From Colocasia esculenta (Eukaryota > Streptophyta > Magnoliopsida > Alismatales > Araceae), in contig CM024755.1 of NCBI GenBank assembly GCA_014218235.1, forward strand, positions 97,568,948 to 97,632,947: a DNA stretch of 64,000 nt, written 5' to 3'. Shown piece by piece: positions 31,520 through 43,443 of this stretch. Both the position numbers and the translations under genes were made by a program. Below the pieces are notes generated by a model that made no database searches, was not told where the DNA came from, and saw only the letters and a list, made by a program, of their open reading frames with translations. Numbering within the stretch: the first letter of the stretch is position 1; each line of letters starts with the position of its first letter.

Positions 31520-33780
31520 TGGACTGTCTTCTGCCCCCCCTAACCCGTGGGAACACTCACATGCACATAGTAAAAGGGGGGAGGAAGGACAGAACATCAA
31601 ATCAACTGACAGACCTGAACCGCGTCCGTATCAGTGGGCGCCTTTTGTTTGTTAAAAAAAAAAAAAAATGGCGGCGTCCAGACTGGACGCTAATTTAAGG
31701 AGATGCAAAAAGTGCCCCGAAAGGATTCAAAGACAAAGATGCACTCCGATACTATGATCGATAAGAAGGACTTAAAGCCCTCACTGACTCGTGAGTGAGA
31801 GAATTTGAAGAAAGTCCCTATTACCCATAGTGACCCCTTTCAAGCCACAGAAACTGCTTCATAGAGCTCTACAATGTTCTTTTTCAGATGAAGTTCAGTC
31901 CATGTGACGGGTCAGTCTATCATCGCCATAACTGAAGAACGAACATGTCCGGCCTCGGAAGTTCAAGTTCTTCAGAGTTTTGCTTCCGGCTTTGCCACAT
32001 AATATGGCGAGGGCACACCAAGTGCTTCATTAGAGAAAATTTGACAAGAGTCACACTCTTGAGCCCTCTTTAGAAGCCAGAGGCATTAGATTGGCGACGA
32101 TAGCAAGTGTTTGCACTTTGCAGGAGGTTGGGAGAGATTTGCAACTGCTCACGAATTGAGCATCAGAGACCTCTTGGTGTTTAAGGGTGTGTGCGGCCTA
32201 AACTTTCACAAGCAGCTGCAAAGTACATACCATACTAAAGGGATTCCCAATGATAAAATTCATTTTCAAACCCTTCCGAATAGCGTCCAACATCTTGGAC
32301 GCTTTTTAATAATGATTGGCGTCCGCCGTCCCAGCCGCAATTTATAACAACATCGTTTTCATTGTCATTCACTCTATTATCTGTTGCTTGTCAATGCTAA
32401 TCAATCTTTGAGGACAGGTTCCGAGCACCCTTCTTGCCACATGATTCACGAATATCCTCGACAGCCACCGTCTCCCGGTATTGTATATATCCTGCATGTT
32501 TACTGTATGATATACGCTACTAGAGCACATCAAGGACCTTGAGGCTCTGATGAAACTGGAGTTTGAGTTCCCCTCCTCTGCCAAAAATAGTGATAATTCC
32601 AGAGAATTCCTATGCCTTGAGGATAAGCCGTTATGCTGCAGAAGGACGACAGTTCCTCACGGTATCTTGACTTCTGCAACATAACAATATTATCCTTGAT
32701 TATTTTATATTTTGCTTTGTCTTATGATTTTCTTTTAGCCCAGCATGCATCATATAGGACTTTGAGCATAACTCTGGATAACTACTCTGGCCTTTAACTA
32801 AAGAGAGTCACTTGTCCCTCAATTACAAAATAACATGGAATATTCCATTCCAAGCCAAGTACTCAGTTCATTGTGTTGTTGTTTAAAGATCGTCCTTTTG
32901 AGAAACTCAGTTGCTTTGGACTTTGGATACCTACTTTATTTTCAGTTACTCCCAAAGATCCACCTGTGGCAGTGGCAGACGCCCCCAATGGTGCAACCTA
33001 ACGGGTTGTGTCCTTAGGTACTTCCCCGATGTTAGAAGTTGATCTCCCTCCTTCCCGTGCCCACGCACACACTTCCTTTTTTCCATCCAAAGCATCGAGT
33101 TTCCTCTTAAAGTTTTCCTCAAACAACTTCACTCTGAATCGACAAAGAGCCCCTATCGTGTGTTGCTGAGGCGTGTCTCATCACACCTTGGTGTCTACTT
33201 TTCAGTCTGCCCCCACTATACTCCACTCCACTATGTTTCATCTCACTTCGCTCCATTACACTCCATTTTGTGTCCCTTCGCTTCGCTCCTCTGCAAAGCA
33301 GACACCCAAGCGAGGCAGCTATAGACATGCCAATTTGGCTTCACATTAAGCAAATTTCATGTTATACCGCGATGCCTCAAAGTGGCTCTTTTTAATTAAT
33401 CTCTGGAGTGATAGTCCTATTTTCTTACAAAAGTTCAGTTTTTTTTCCGTAAGGGTTTGTTAAAATAATTCGTGTCTGTATAAGTGGATGCCCGTTTGGT
33501 ACCGATCCGCGCCTTCTAGACCGACGCGGAAAACATTTGATTTTCAGCACATGGCCTATTTTAATACATGTCTAGCTGAGTAGCCGCAAATTAAAAGTCA
33601 AAATTTCCACCTACCCGTTAAGCGCAACATTAAATGGGCCACGTTTCGAAATCATGATGTTTTCTAAGAAAAGCGTCCGTCGGACTGGACGCTATTATGA
33701 AGTCAAACTCAGAATTTCGCGTCGGCGAGGCGCAGCATTTATGAGCCCATAACAGTCATCATGACAAATCCTATAATTAC
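31520..33780 (+). repeat. Probable Tat-1 3' LTR, U3 part (left of Sire-1)
   Basis: Non-coding, rich in CpG palindromes: gcgtccag-a-ctggacgc at 31674-31690, agcgtccaa-catc-ttggacgct at 32282-32303, and agcgtcc...ggacgct at 33672-33693. The motif agccgcaa recurs (about 32330, 33580). It is interrupted at 33780 by Sire-1 and continues at 46779. Called an LTR because a promoter-like TATA box follows on the other side. The start at 31520 is a guess from the purine run. Confidence 0.5.
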
Positions 33781-35502
33781 TGAAGGATCGAGAAATGATG
33801 AGGACAAGATCTAGAAGGGGGGGTTGAATAGATCCCGGCCTACTAATGCGGAAGCTTAACCAATTTTTAAAAACTCTTGAATCAGAGGCAAATTGAAAAA
33901 CAGATTTCACAGATCTGAAGATAAATTGAGTGAGTTGTGCAAATGGAGTGTGTGAACAGATTGATTAGATGAATTCAAACGATCCTATGCATGCATCTAA
34001 CGAAGGATAAATTCAAACCACAATCAGATCAATGCACAGAGATTTTTAGGTGGTTCGGAAATCACACCATGTGATTCCTACATCCACCCCTCACACAGTG
34101 AGGATCCACTAATCAACGTGGGTACAACACACCCACTGGAGCTTGACAACTCCAACCACCTGAGTTTACAACTCACACAAACTCTAGAGTAAGACTACTC
34201 TAGAACCCTGAGCAAGACTGCTCAACTACCACTTGAGTACAACGACTCAAAACCACTGAGCTCGACGGCTCACAAACAACTTGCTAGAAGAACACAAGAC
34301 TTAGATCCTCTAGCAACAGATCTAGTCCAACCAGAGTTAATTCATGAGACTCATGCAACAACCCATGCACAATCTCAGAATCACTCAGAAGAGAAAAGGA
34401 AAGTGAGAATTGTATTGAGGAGCTTTTCTCTTCAGATGTACTCCCTTGTAGAAGGTCAAATTGTGAAGTGCTTTGATCTCTGGAAGTTCCTGGACGATGC
34501 TCTGCAATTTGATCTTCAGGATCTTCCTTGAATTCTTCACAGAAGTCGGCTTCTACTTGATCTGCTTCCTTGAGGTGATCCAATTGCTTCTTCAACGATC
34601 AATTTCCACTTCTCATGCTTGGGCAGATGAGAATTTGGCTTGAGGAAGCACCAGGAAGGCAAGAACAGGGAGGAGAAACCTTCTAGCCGCCAACGGATTT
34701 CTGGGAGGCTCTGAAAGGGTTCATGCATGTTGGATAGCCAATAGAAGGGTATTTATACCCCTAATAGTCCAAATGTACCCTTGGGGGTTGTGGGCACACG
34801 ATCCAAGGCTAATCCAACAGTTCCCTAGGGTGCCACGTGTCCAGGATAAAATTTAAGTCACAGAGATTCCGGAGTGTGTCGACCTGCCCATGAGGTGTGT
34901 CAACACACTGTCCCAGACTGGCAAAACAATTCCCTGGGAGAGGTCTCTAGTGTCGACCTGAGATGATTCAGTGTCGACACCATGTCTCAGACAGTAAAAC
35001 AAGTCTTCTGGGAGAGCCATCTAGTGTCGACCTGCCTGCATTTGGTGTTGACCTGCTTTACCCATCTGAAAAACAGGCCTTCTGGGAAGGCTCTCTAGTG
35101 TCGACACTATCTGATTTAGTGTCGACCTGAGATAGAAGCCTGTTAACATATTTCTCTGGGATCTGTCTCTAGTGTCGACCTGCCCTGGACTAGTGTCGAC
35201 ACTAGTTGATCTTTTCTTCATATTTCTGTCTTTGCTCTGAGCCATTGTGTCGACACCACTCATGGTTGTGTCGACACTACCTTTGCAAGAAAATGTTGTT
35301 CCTGAGAAAATAAATACATAAATCATTAGTTAAATATATTATCATGAATATCAATGATAAATGTGCTTGGAAACATGCTTTTTGAATATTGTTATTTTAG
35401 GTGTGATGTATTTCACATGTTCCAATTGTTATGCATTAAAATCACAACTTGTCATCATCAAAATGTGAGGAGAAATGTATTATATTCACACTCAACCCAA
35501 CA
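33781..35502 (-). repeat. Sire-1 3' LTR (left copy)
   Basis: It runs from tgaaggatcgag to aacccaaca on the plus strand. It contains about a dozen gtgtcgac motifs between 34877 and 35277, including the 18-bp perfect palindrome actagtgtcgacactagt at 35189-35206. A TATA box (TATAAATA, minus strand) is at about 34750-34757. Confidence 0.96.
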
Positions 35503-35858
35503 ATCTCTCCCTTTTTGATGATGACAATATTAAATTCATATGGAAGTAGAAAATTTCAATGAAATGTGATTTTAAGCATTTTCATTTCCTTTTATTCATA
35601 ATTGTCAAAGACCTTTAAACATTTTTAGTGACATTTAAAAGTTGCACACATGAAAGACGCAATGTTACTAAAGATAAGCTATTCTCACACAAAGGTCAAG
35701 CAGCTTGATAAGCATTCATCACATTCACATTCATTCAAAAGAGTTTTCAATCACATTGAAGACACAAAGGTTTCTATTCATTCTTCAAAAACACATTTAA
35801 AAAGCATTACAATTTTTTGCTATCTTCTCCCCCTTTGACATCATCAAAAGAAATTACA
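35503..35858 (-). promoter_or_regulatory. Sire-1 polypurine tract and 3' spacer
   Basis: On the minus strand, aaaaagggagagat (35503-35516) directly precedes the 3' LTR and is the plus-strand primer. A second purine motif (aaagggggagaaga, about 35825-35838) lies just after the env-like stop. The rest is A/T-rich and non-coding. Confidence 0.85.
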
Positions 35859-37848
35859 TTAATGGGGAGGTGGAGGAGGAGGAATGGGTATCAAAATGGT
35901 CTCAATATCCATCAATCTCTTTTCCATTGAAGCCAGACTGAACTTCATTTGAGCTTGGATAGTTGAGAGTCTTGTATGCAAAAGATTTTCCATTCTCTCT
36001 GAATTCTCTGACATTGTAGCTTGAAGGGCACTGAACTCAGTGGACATTGGCTGTGAAGATGAAGAAGACCCAGCTGACCAACCAGGTCTATTCAAAAGTT
36101 TGAATTCCTTTTTAAGTGCAGACATCTCTTCATCAATATGAGCAGATAAATTTTTCATGCTCTCCAAGTCATCTACCAAATGTGCAAAAGACAGCCTTGT
36201 CTTAGAAATCTGAGAGAGTGTCTCCTTGGTGTTGAAGACATCAGCTTGGGAATTTGCCAAAATTCCCTTAAGAACTGTTTCCAACTCCTCTTGATGCTCT
36301 TTTAGCTCAACTGAAGCATCTGCCAATGTGCCAATCATCCTGTTAAACCTTTGCGTTGCATGGTCAGAAGCTGCTTTTTGTTCAATAAATTTGGCAGACA
36401 GTGTTCTCCAACATCTGAATCCTCAACTCAAAATTTTCTGACATAGTCTGAATGGAGGTGTTCAAAGCATCAAATTTGTCATTTAAAAAGGTGTATAACT
36501 CTGGTGGAACAGAAGGTCCACCAAAGGATGTGGATGCATGAACTGGAGGTTGTAGAGAAAAAGATGGAATTTCAGTTTCAGGGTTCAGGGAGGAGGGCTG
36601 AAGTTGAGGTGAAAGAGGGGCATTAATGAGTACATCAACTTCAACTGCCACATGAGGCTGATCCTCATTCATTGGAGGCTGGTCCTCATGCACTTGAGGC
36701 TGATCCTCTGGAGCTGGAGGCTGATCCTCTTGCACTGGAGGCTGATCCTCTTGCACTGGAGGCTAATCCTCTTGGACCACAGGGGCCTCTACTGCAGCTG
36801 GCCCTCTCCTAACCTGATCACCCACAATCCTAAAGCCCATAAATTTTTGAACATGCTTAAAGCAATAAATGTTGGACTTAGGAATTTTCTGAGACTTCTC
36901 ATTCTCAAGAGGCACACCAAAGTGTTTGAAGACTTGAGTTAAATGGGCTGCATAAGGAAGTGATCTATGCAAATCTGCCCTAGTTGTCTCAGAGATGATC
37001 TGGTACATGATGACATGGAGGTTTATCTTTATGTCCTTGCTCATACAGTATATCACAAACCGTTGGATGTCCGTGAGTCTGTCTCTCCCACCACCTTGAG
37101 GGGTTATGATAGTGGTGAGGATATGATGGGTAAGCCTCAACACTGGAGGAAAAGTGTTGGTGTTGAATTTAGTGACATGAGTTTGCTTGAGATCAGACTC
37201 ATCTGCCTGCAATCCAGTCAAGATGGTATATGCTTCATGAAGGTTGAACTCAAAGTTATGGTAGTCTTCTCCTTCATCTGGAATTTTGAATATGGTGGCT
37301 GCTATGTCTGTAGGCATATCAATCTCAATCCCTTTGACTTTTGACTTGTAGCCCTCATCTGTGCATTCCAAATGCATGTAGAACTCCTGGACAAGTCTAG
37401 GGTATATGATGTGAAACTCTGAAATGAAAGATTGGCAAGACTGAAATTTAAAGAAGTTGAGGACCTCAGGAAAGGCAGCATTCAGTTCACTGTCCTCTAA
37501 GTCCACTGCTCTTGGTTTCAAAATGGTCTTCCCTGCACTAAGTGGTTTGGATGGAGTTCTCTTAGAAGGCTGGGAAGACTCTGAGGATGAAGAGGTTGAC
37601 TTCTCAGAGACTTCAGGAGAAGAATCCAGAATTTTCCTCCTAGGGTAGGCAGACCCTCTACCTCGCCCAGAAGATGAAGCCCTACCTCTCTTAGAAGATG
37701 ATGGGGATGCAGAGGAAGGCCCTGGCTGCTCTGCAGGGTCATGGCGCCTCTTGGTTCTCCTTTCAGTAGGAGGATCATCATCCGCCGAAATGGGCCTTGC
37801 CGTAGCCCTTGACTTTGCTCCACGGCGAGGGGCCTGCTTGGGTGCCAT
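35859..37848 (-). pseudogene. Sire-1 env-like ORF, broken
   Basis: The start is the ATG at 37848. Three successive frames make up one protein of about 660 codons: a basic, Ser-rich N-terminus (residues 1-110); a conserved globular part with RLTHHILTTIITPQGG and IQRFVIYCMSKDIKINLHV, typical of envelope-like proteins of Sireviruses; a repeated VQEDQPP-type tract (about 36660-36790); and a coiled-coil C-terminus ending in a proline run. A TAG at 36763-36765 (one transition from CAG) and a frameshift near 36385 break it. I see no clear signal peptide or transmembrane segment, so a true envelope role is unproven; the name follows the family. Spliced or internal initiation would be needed for expression. 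Confidence 0.8.
36660..36790 (-). repeat. In-frame 21-bp repeats encoding (V/P)xEDQPP
   Basis: Seven or so copies of a 21-bp unit (ctggaggctgatcctcttgca on the plus strand). Whole-codon length keeps the frame; the first copy holds the TAG stop. Confidence 0.9.
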
Positions 37849-39560
37849 GGGAGCAAGATGGAGTGGAATAGGAGAGGATGGAGAGTGAGGAATGAGAGAA
37901 GAGGAGCAGTGATGGAATGGAGGAGGGAAGAGGTGGAGATGGATTCAAAACCTACCGGATTCAAGGAAGAAGACAGCCGTCGGGTCGACCTGGAGAAGAA
38001 AAAGGGGTTTTAGGGTAAGCTATCCCGCAGGAACATGAAACCCTTAACCGGCGCCCACGGTGTAAATGACTCTGGCAGGGGGGTCAGTGTCGACACTAGA
38101 GGAGGTGAGTGTCGACCTGAGTGAAAGTGTGTCGACACTAGATGGAGTAGTGTCAACCTGGCCTGATGAAAATTTAAGATAGGAGTGTGGGAAAAATTAG
38201 TGAGCTTTGGGACATCTTTATAATGATAAGCAATGGGTGGAATAATCATTTCAAGGATTTTTAAGAGGCTAAAAAATTCATTTGTTAAATTTTGCAAAAA
38301 TTCAACACAATTCAAGTTTTACACAACATCCAACAGGATATGAGCATTCATTGGCTTGAGTCAATAAAATGATGATTTGAGGGATATAATACATTGAATA
38401 ATCAACTACAAACTACCATATTCTTCAACTCCAAAGAAATAAAAACATCTTCTAGACTGAAAACAAGTGTGTTGAAAGTAAACAATGTTTTAAAACAACT
38501 TGATGATGGATAGAGATGATTCTTTTAAACAATTCTCCAATGACATGCATTTAAAAAAAAAAAAACAAACTATCAAATGAGATAAATCTTGTTCACTCAA
38601 GAACTAATGCTTTTCACACACTATAGTCCCTAGATACTAAAGATTTATCCATGATCAAGTCTCAAAGGGGTAAATGATGACCTTTTGACATGAAAATATA
38701 CGTGTTTTAGACGCCAATATTTCCAGTTACTCAGTCATCATCAAAAAGCATAGGACATATTTATTTTGTTTTGAAATTGTTTTTAATCCCCTTTGAATAG
38801 AGATAGCACTAGTGCCTCATGACATACATGGCACTTCATTCATTGTGAAGGTGTGCAGTTTCTCAGCACATGTGCCATTGCTCTGTTGAATTATCAGATT
38901 TTGGAGAGTTTTTTAGAAAAGAGATTAGTTATATCCAATCATCAGTTGCAAACAAAAGCATGTTTAAAAATCAAGACACACATTATCCTTCAGTCTTTGA
39001 AAGAAATCTGAATTTCTATAGATTTAAAGAGTATAGATGAGAGTTGACAAATGAATATAGTAGATCACTCAAAGGATCATTTTGAGACTCTAGACACCTG
39101 AATGAGGACATCATGCAAAGAAATTGATGTAATGCAAGAAAAGTTTTGAATTTTGCAAAGGACATTATTTGAATTTTCTAGCTCCCCCTGAGATGAGGAT
39201 TTCAACCACTTTTCATCAAAATAAGGATATGCAAGTTTTTGAAATCAGGAAAGATTCTCTTTAAACAATAAAAGCTCCCCCTCAATAATTGCATTTTCAT
39301 TTCTTGGTACTTGGCGGAGACATATACTCTCGCATAGTGAAAGTGTCCAGACAAGCATAACTTGTCCTTCTCCAAATCACCATTTGATATACCAAGAAGT
39401 TCAACACAATATGAGTTGAAGAGTTCATTGTCAAAAAGAAATAGAAGTGAAATGGAGAGAGATATGATCAGTGTGAATCAAGGAAGCAAATGAATATGAT
39501 GATGCAAAGAACTCCCCCTCAGAAGATGCCTAACACTCAACCCAATCCCAATGAGAGAAA
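37849..39560 (-). other. Sire-1 spacer between RNase H and env-like ORF
   Basis: No ORF of interest. Four more gtgtcgac-type motifs cluster at about 38087-38165, just upstream of the env-like gene, matching the LTR motif. Several agggggag purine motifs (minus strand) occur near 39183, 39272 and 39512, another Sirevirus trait. They could help express or splice the env-like RNA, but that is inference. Confidence 0.65.
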
Positions 39561-41040
39561 TCAAGAAAATGGACATTTGCAAAGACCAAGTTCTCTCCTT
39601 AAAGATGAGAATCTACTGTCAGGAAGGGGTTTGGTGAAGATGTCAGCAATTTGTTTTTCAGTTTCTATGAAATGGAGTTCAAATGATTTATTTGCTACCT
39701 CATCTCTCAAAAAATGATGACTAATTTCAATATGCTTGGTTCTAAAATGCTGAATGGGGTTCTTAGACAGATTTATTGCACTTGTGTTATCACAAAGGAT
39801 GGGAACACAACCTAACTCTTGGTTGTAATCAAGAAGTTGATGTTTCACCCAAAGAATTTGAGTTCCACATCTACCTGCTGCAACATACTCAGCCTCTGCA
39901 GTGGACAAAGCAACTGAATGTTGCTTCTTAGAAGCCCAAGAGATTAGGCACCCACCTAAGTACAAAGACAAGCCACTTGTGCTTTTTCTATCTAATTTAC
40001 AACCAACATAGTCAACATCACAATAGGCAATCAAATCTAACTTGCAATTAGTAGGATACCAAATTCCTAAATCACATGTTCCAACAAGATATTTGAAAAT
40101 TCTTTTAACAGCTAACATGTGACTTTCTTTAGGATTTAATTGAAATCTAGCACACAAACACACACTAAACTGAATATCAGGTCTAGAAGTTGTAAGATAA
40201 AGTAGAGAACCAATCATACCTCTGTAGGTCTTTGGGTCTACTGACTTACTATGAGAGTCTTCTTCTAGCTTATCATTAATGGCAATTGATGTGTTTGAAT
40301 GCTTGAGGTTCTGAAAGTCAAATCTTTTCAATAGTTCCTTGACATACTTGGTTTGACTGATGAAGATTCCCTCATGTGTTTGGTTAACCTGCAATCCCAA
40401 GAAAAACTTTAGATCTCCCATCAAACTCATTTCAAATTCATTTTTCATTTGATTTAAAATTCATTACACAGGCCTTTATTGGTTGATCCAAATATTATGT
40501 CATCAACATAAATTTGGACTGCAATTATTTGTTTATTGACTGTTTTTGTGAACAAAGTTTGATCAACATTTCCTCTAGAATATCCTTTTTCAAGCAAAAA
40601 GGAACTCAAACGGTCATACCAAGCTCTTGGAGCTTGTTTAAGACCATAGAGAGCCTTATGAAGCTTGAAAACATGGTTAGGATGTTTTTCATTTTCAAAT
40701 CCAGGAGGTTGTTCAACAAAAATTTTTCCTTGATATATCCATTTAAAAATGCACTTTTAACATCCATTTGATAAACTTTGAATTTCATGGAGGATGCAAA
40801 AGCAAGGAAAATCCTAACTGCTTCTAGTCTAGCTACAGGGGCATATGATTCTTCAAAGTCAATTCCAAACTCTTGATTGTACCCCTTTGCAACTAGCCTA
40901 GCTTTATTTCTTATGACTTGACCATTCTCATTCAACTTATTTCTGAAAACCCATCTAGTGCCAATGACTGTTTGGTCACTAGGTCTAGGTACTAATTCAC
41001 ATACTTGATTTCTTTCAAATTGATGAAGTTCATCATGCAT
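39561..41040 (-). pseudogene. Sire-1 reverse transcriptase and RNase H, broken
   Basis: 41040-40606 encodes the copia RT start (LVPRPSDQTVIGTRWVFRNK, RNKARLVAKGYNQ, YQMDVKSAFLNGYI). A frameshift near 40700 and degenerate sequence follow. The active-site codons for YVDD are at 40499-40510. The frame 39561-40448 has the RT end (FFLGLQVNQTHEGIFISQTKY) and RNase H (YCDVDYVGCKLDRKSTSG, ALSTAEAEYVAAGRC, LPILCDNTSA-like, KHIEISHHFLRD). RNase H is open and looks complete. It makes cDNA in the particle. Confidence 0.92.
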
Positions 41041-41200
41041 GGTATTAATCCAATCAGAACTTGATAAAGCTTCATCAATTGACTTTGGTTCAATTTGGGA
41101 AATTAGAGCTAGTGGGTTTCTTCAATATCATGCAGGAATGATGATCTAGTCCTAACTCTATCATGCAAATTGCCAACTACATTATCTAATGGGTGATCTC

Positions 41201-41659
41201 TCAAAATTCGATGTTCAAAATTACCTGTTGAGGGGTACTTAAATCTGGAGCAATGTTACCTGATCCACTTGAAGATGGTGAATTGATGTTCAAGTTCTCA
41301 CCAATGTCTTCAAGCTCCTCAACAGTTGGTGAAGAGTCCACAATGAAATCATCCTCTTCACTGTCTTGTCTTTCCCTGCAAGATTTAGAATTATTAGTTG
41401 AAAAGAAATTTTCATCAAAGATAATATGTGGAGATTCTTCAACAATTTTGTTTTTGAGAATGTACACTCTGAAAGCTCTTGACACTTCTGAATAGCCAAG
41501 GAAGATGGCTTCCTGACTCTTAGCATCAAACTTGTCAAGATTTTCTTTATTATTGTTGTGTACATAACATTTGCACCCAAAGATTTTGAAGTAAGAAACA
41601 GTTGGCTTTTTGTTTTTCAATAATTCATAGGGGGTTTTTCTGATTTTTGGTCTGATCAA
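41201..41659 (-). pseudogene. Sire-1 integrase C-terminal part
   Basis: The frame contains KKPTVSYFKIFGCKCYVHN and AIFLGYSEVSRAFRVY, conserved in copia integrases after the core, then an acidic linker to RT. The link to RT (41041-41200) contains stops. The start at 41659 is a Met after a stop, not a genuine start. Confidence 0.88.
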
Positions 41660-42664
41660 GCTCTATTCAGAATGTGATTTGCTTTGTTTACAGCTTCAGC
41701 CCAGAAGGATTTGGGCAAATTGCTTTCTAAGAGCATGGATCTAGCCATTTCCACAAGAGTTCTATTCTTTCTTTCCACAACTCATTTTGTTCTGGAGTTC
41801 TTGGTGAAGAAAACTTGTGGAAAATTTGAAGTTCAGCACATAAATCAGAAAAGAATTGGTTTTCAAATTCACCCCCATGATCAGTCAAAATATTTTTGAT
41901 TTTATATGAAAGTTTGTTAGGGCAGTGGTACAGAATTTCCTGAACTCAAGGCAAGTATCACTTTTGTGGGACAAGAAGATAACCCAAGTAAATCTGGTAA
42001 AATCATCAATGATTACAAACCCATATCTCTTGCCACTTAGACTTAGAACTCTTGTTGGGCCAAAAAGGTCCATGTGAAGTAGTTCTAGTGGCCTAGATGT
42101 GAGTACCTCATTGAAGTTCTTAAAAGATTTCCTGGTTTGTTTTCCTTGGGCACAGATCCCACAAACTTGATTTTCAATGTTAGAGAAAGATTCAGGAAGA
42201 CCCTTAACCAAGTTCAGCCTTAACAATTTATTCAAAGTTCTGAAACTTGCATGGCCAAGTCTTTTGTGCCAAGTCCATGCAATTTCATCTTTATTAGCAA
42301 CAAAGCAAAGATTTTCAGAAAAGTTTTTATTAAGGTCGATCATGTAAACATTGTTTTCCCTTTTTCCAAAAAATTTTATTTTATCAGTTGATGAATCAAT
42401 GATCTTATAGAAATTGGATTCAAACACAACTTTGTGACCTTTGTCACATAGTTGGCTAATGCTCAGCAGATTATAATCTAGACCATCAACTAATAAAACA
42501 TTATCAACAGAGTTTGAGGAAGTTTGACCAACCCTTCCAGATCCAATGATCTTTCCTTTATTTTTACCTCCAAATGTTACTGAACCTCCCTCCTTCTCAA
42601 TCAGGAATGAAAATTTGGCTCTATCTCAGTCATGTGTCGTGAACACCCACTGTCAAGGAACCAC
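41660..42664 (-). pseudogene. Sire-1 protease, pre-integrase and integrase core, broken
   Basis: The protease active site WFLDSGCSRHMT is encoded at about 42630-42664; a frameshift occurs about 30 codons further. The frame then reads the protease end (LLVDGLDYNLLSISQLCDKG) and, in the open part 41885-42427, the pre-integrase zinc region (WHKRLGHASFRTLNKL, CGICAQGKQTRKSF) and the first core Asp (HMDLFGPTRVLSL). The second core Asp (ILTDHGGEFEN) follows. A one-base loss near 41785 breaks the frame just before the catalytic Glu (VERKNRTLVEMA in the neighbouring frame). A further TGA lies near 41664. Confidence 0.9.
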
Positions 42665-43443
42665 ACATTTGAATTGGGTGCACGACCTTCCTGCAAAATC
42701 AATCAATGGAGAGAAGATTTTGGTACCCAAAGTGTTGGGACCATCAGAATGTTTGGACATTTTTATCAAATCTTTTCTCACCCAAATTTGATTTTTTTTA
42801 TTTTTTTTTATTACAGTGGTGTTCTCTGTCTTTTTCACTTTCTTCTTTCCTTTAGGAATGAAAACACCAGTGTTTTTGTTTTTGGTAGGAGGGGAAGTTT
42901 TCATTTGAACATGAGAGTTTAGATGAGGATGTGGAATCCAAAGATTTTGTTAGTACATCAGAAAATTTAGATAGAAGAATTGGGGATGATACCAACATGG
43001 GTTGTAATGTCATTGGTTCCAATCAGCTTGATATCTTGTCTTGGAAGTCCAAGGTTTTTCATGAATGACTTCCTTTGACTTTTTCTTATTTTTCAAATTT
43101 TTATTTGAATTTTTAATTTTGTGGTTTGTCTTTGTTGATGTTGAGCAGGTCGACCTCTCCTTGACTGGTGTCGACAAACAGCCACAGAAACCTTCTTCTT
43201 GTGGACTGGTGTCGACCTGTCAGGTGACTGTGTCGACCTGGTTGCCTTGTTTTGATTCTGAGTTTTTGGAATTTTTGGTGTTTTGCTTGATGTTTGTTTG
43301 ATTTCTGTGTTCTCAAGACTAGGGCCTTTGACAAATTTAATTAATGGTGCTTTATCCTTCTTCTCACCAGATTTGTCTTTCTTAGGTTTTTGTTTATCAA
43401 ATCCTAGTCCATGAGAAATTGATTTCATTTTTGCTCCCAGCAA
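42665..43443 (-). pseudogene. Sire-1 gag-protease linker
   Basis: A basic, Lys-rich frame (43093-43443 and 42653-42904), with several frame breaks, stands between the gag and protease. It includes KNQIWVRKDLIK, the counterpart of the block found at the end of TRGAG-1. The stretch 43148-43240 carries gtgtcgac motifs like those of the LTR. Confidence 0.7.

Noticed and set aside
35859..37848. True retroviral envelope gene
   Set aside because: No signal peptide, transmembrane segment or fusion-like region is visible; only the position and family resemblance support the env-like name.
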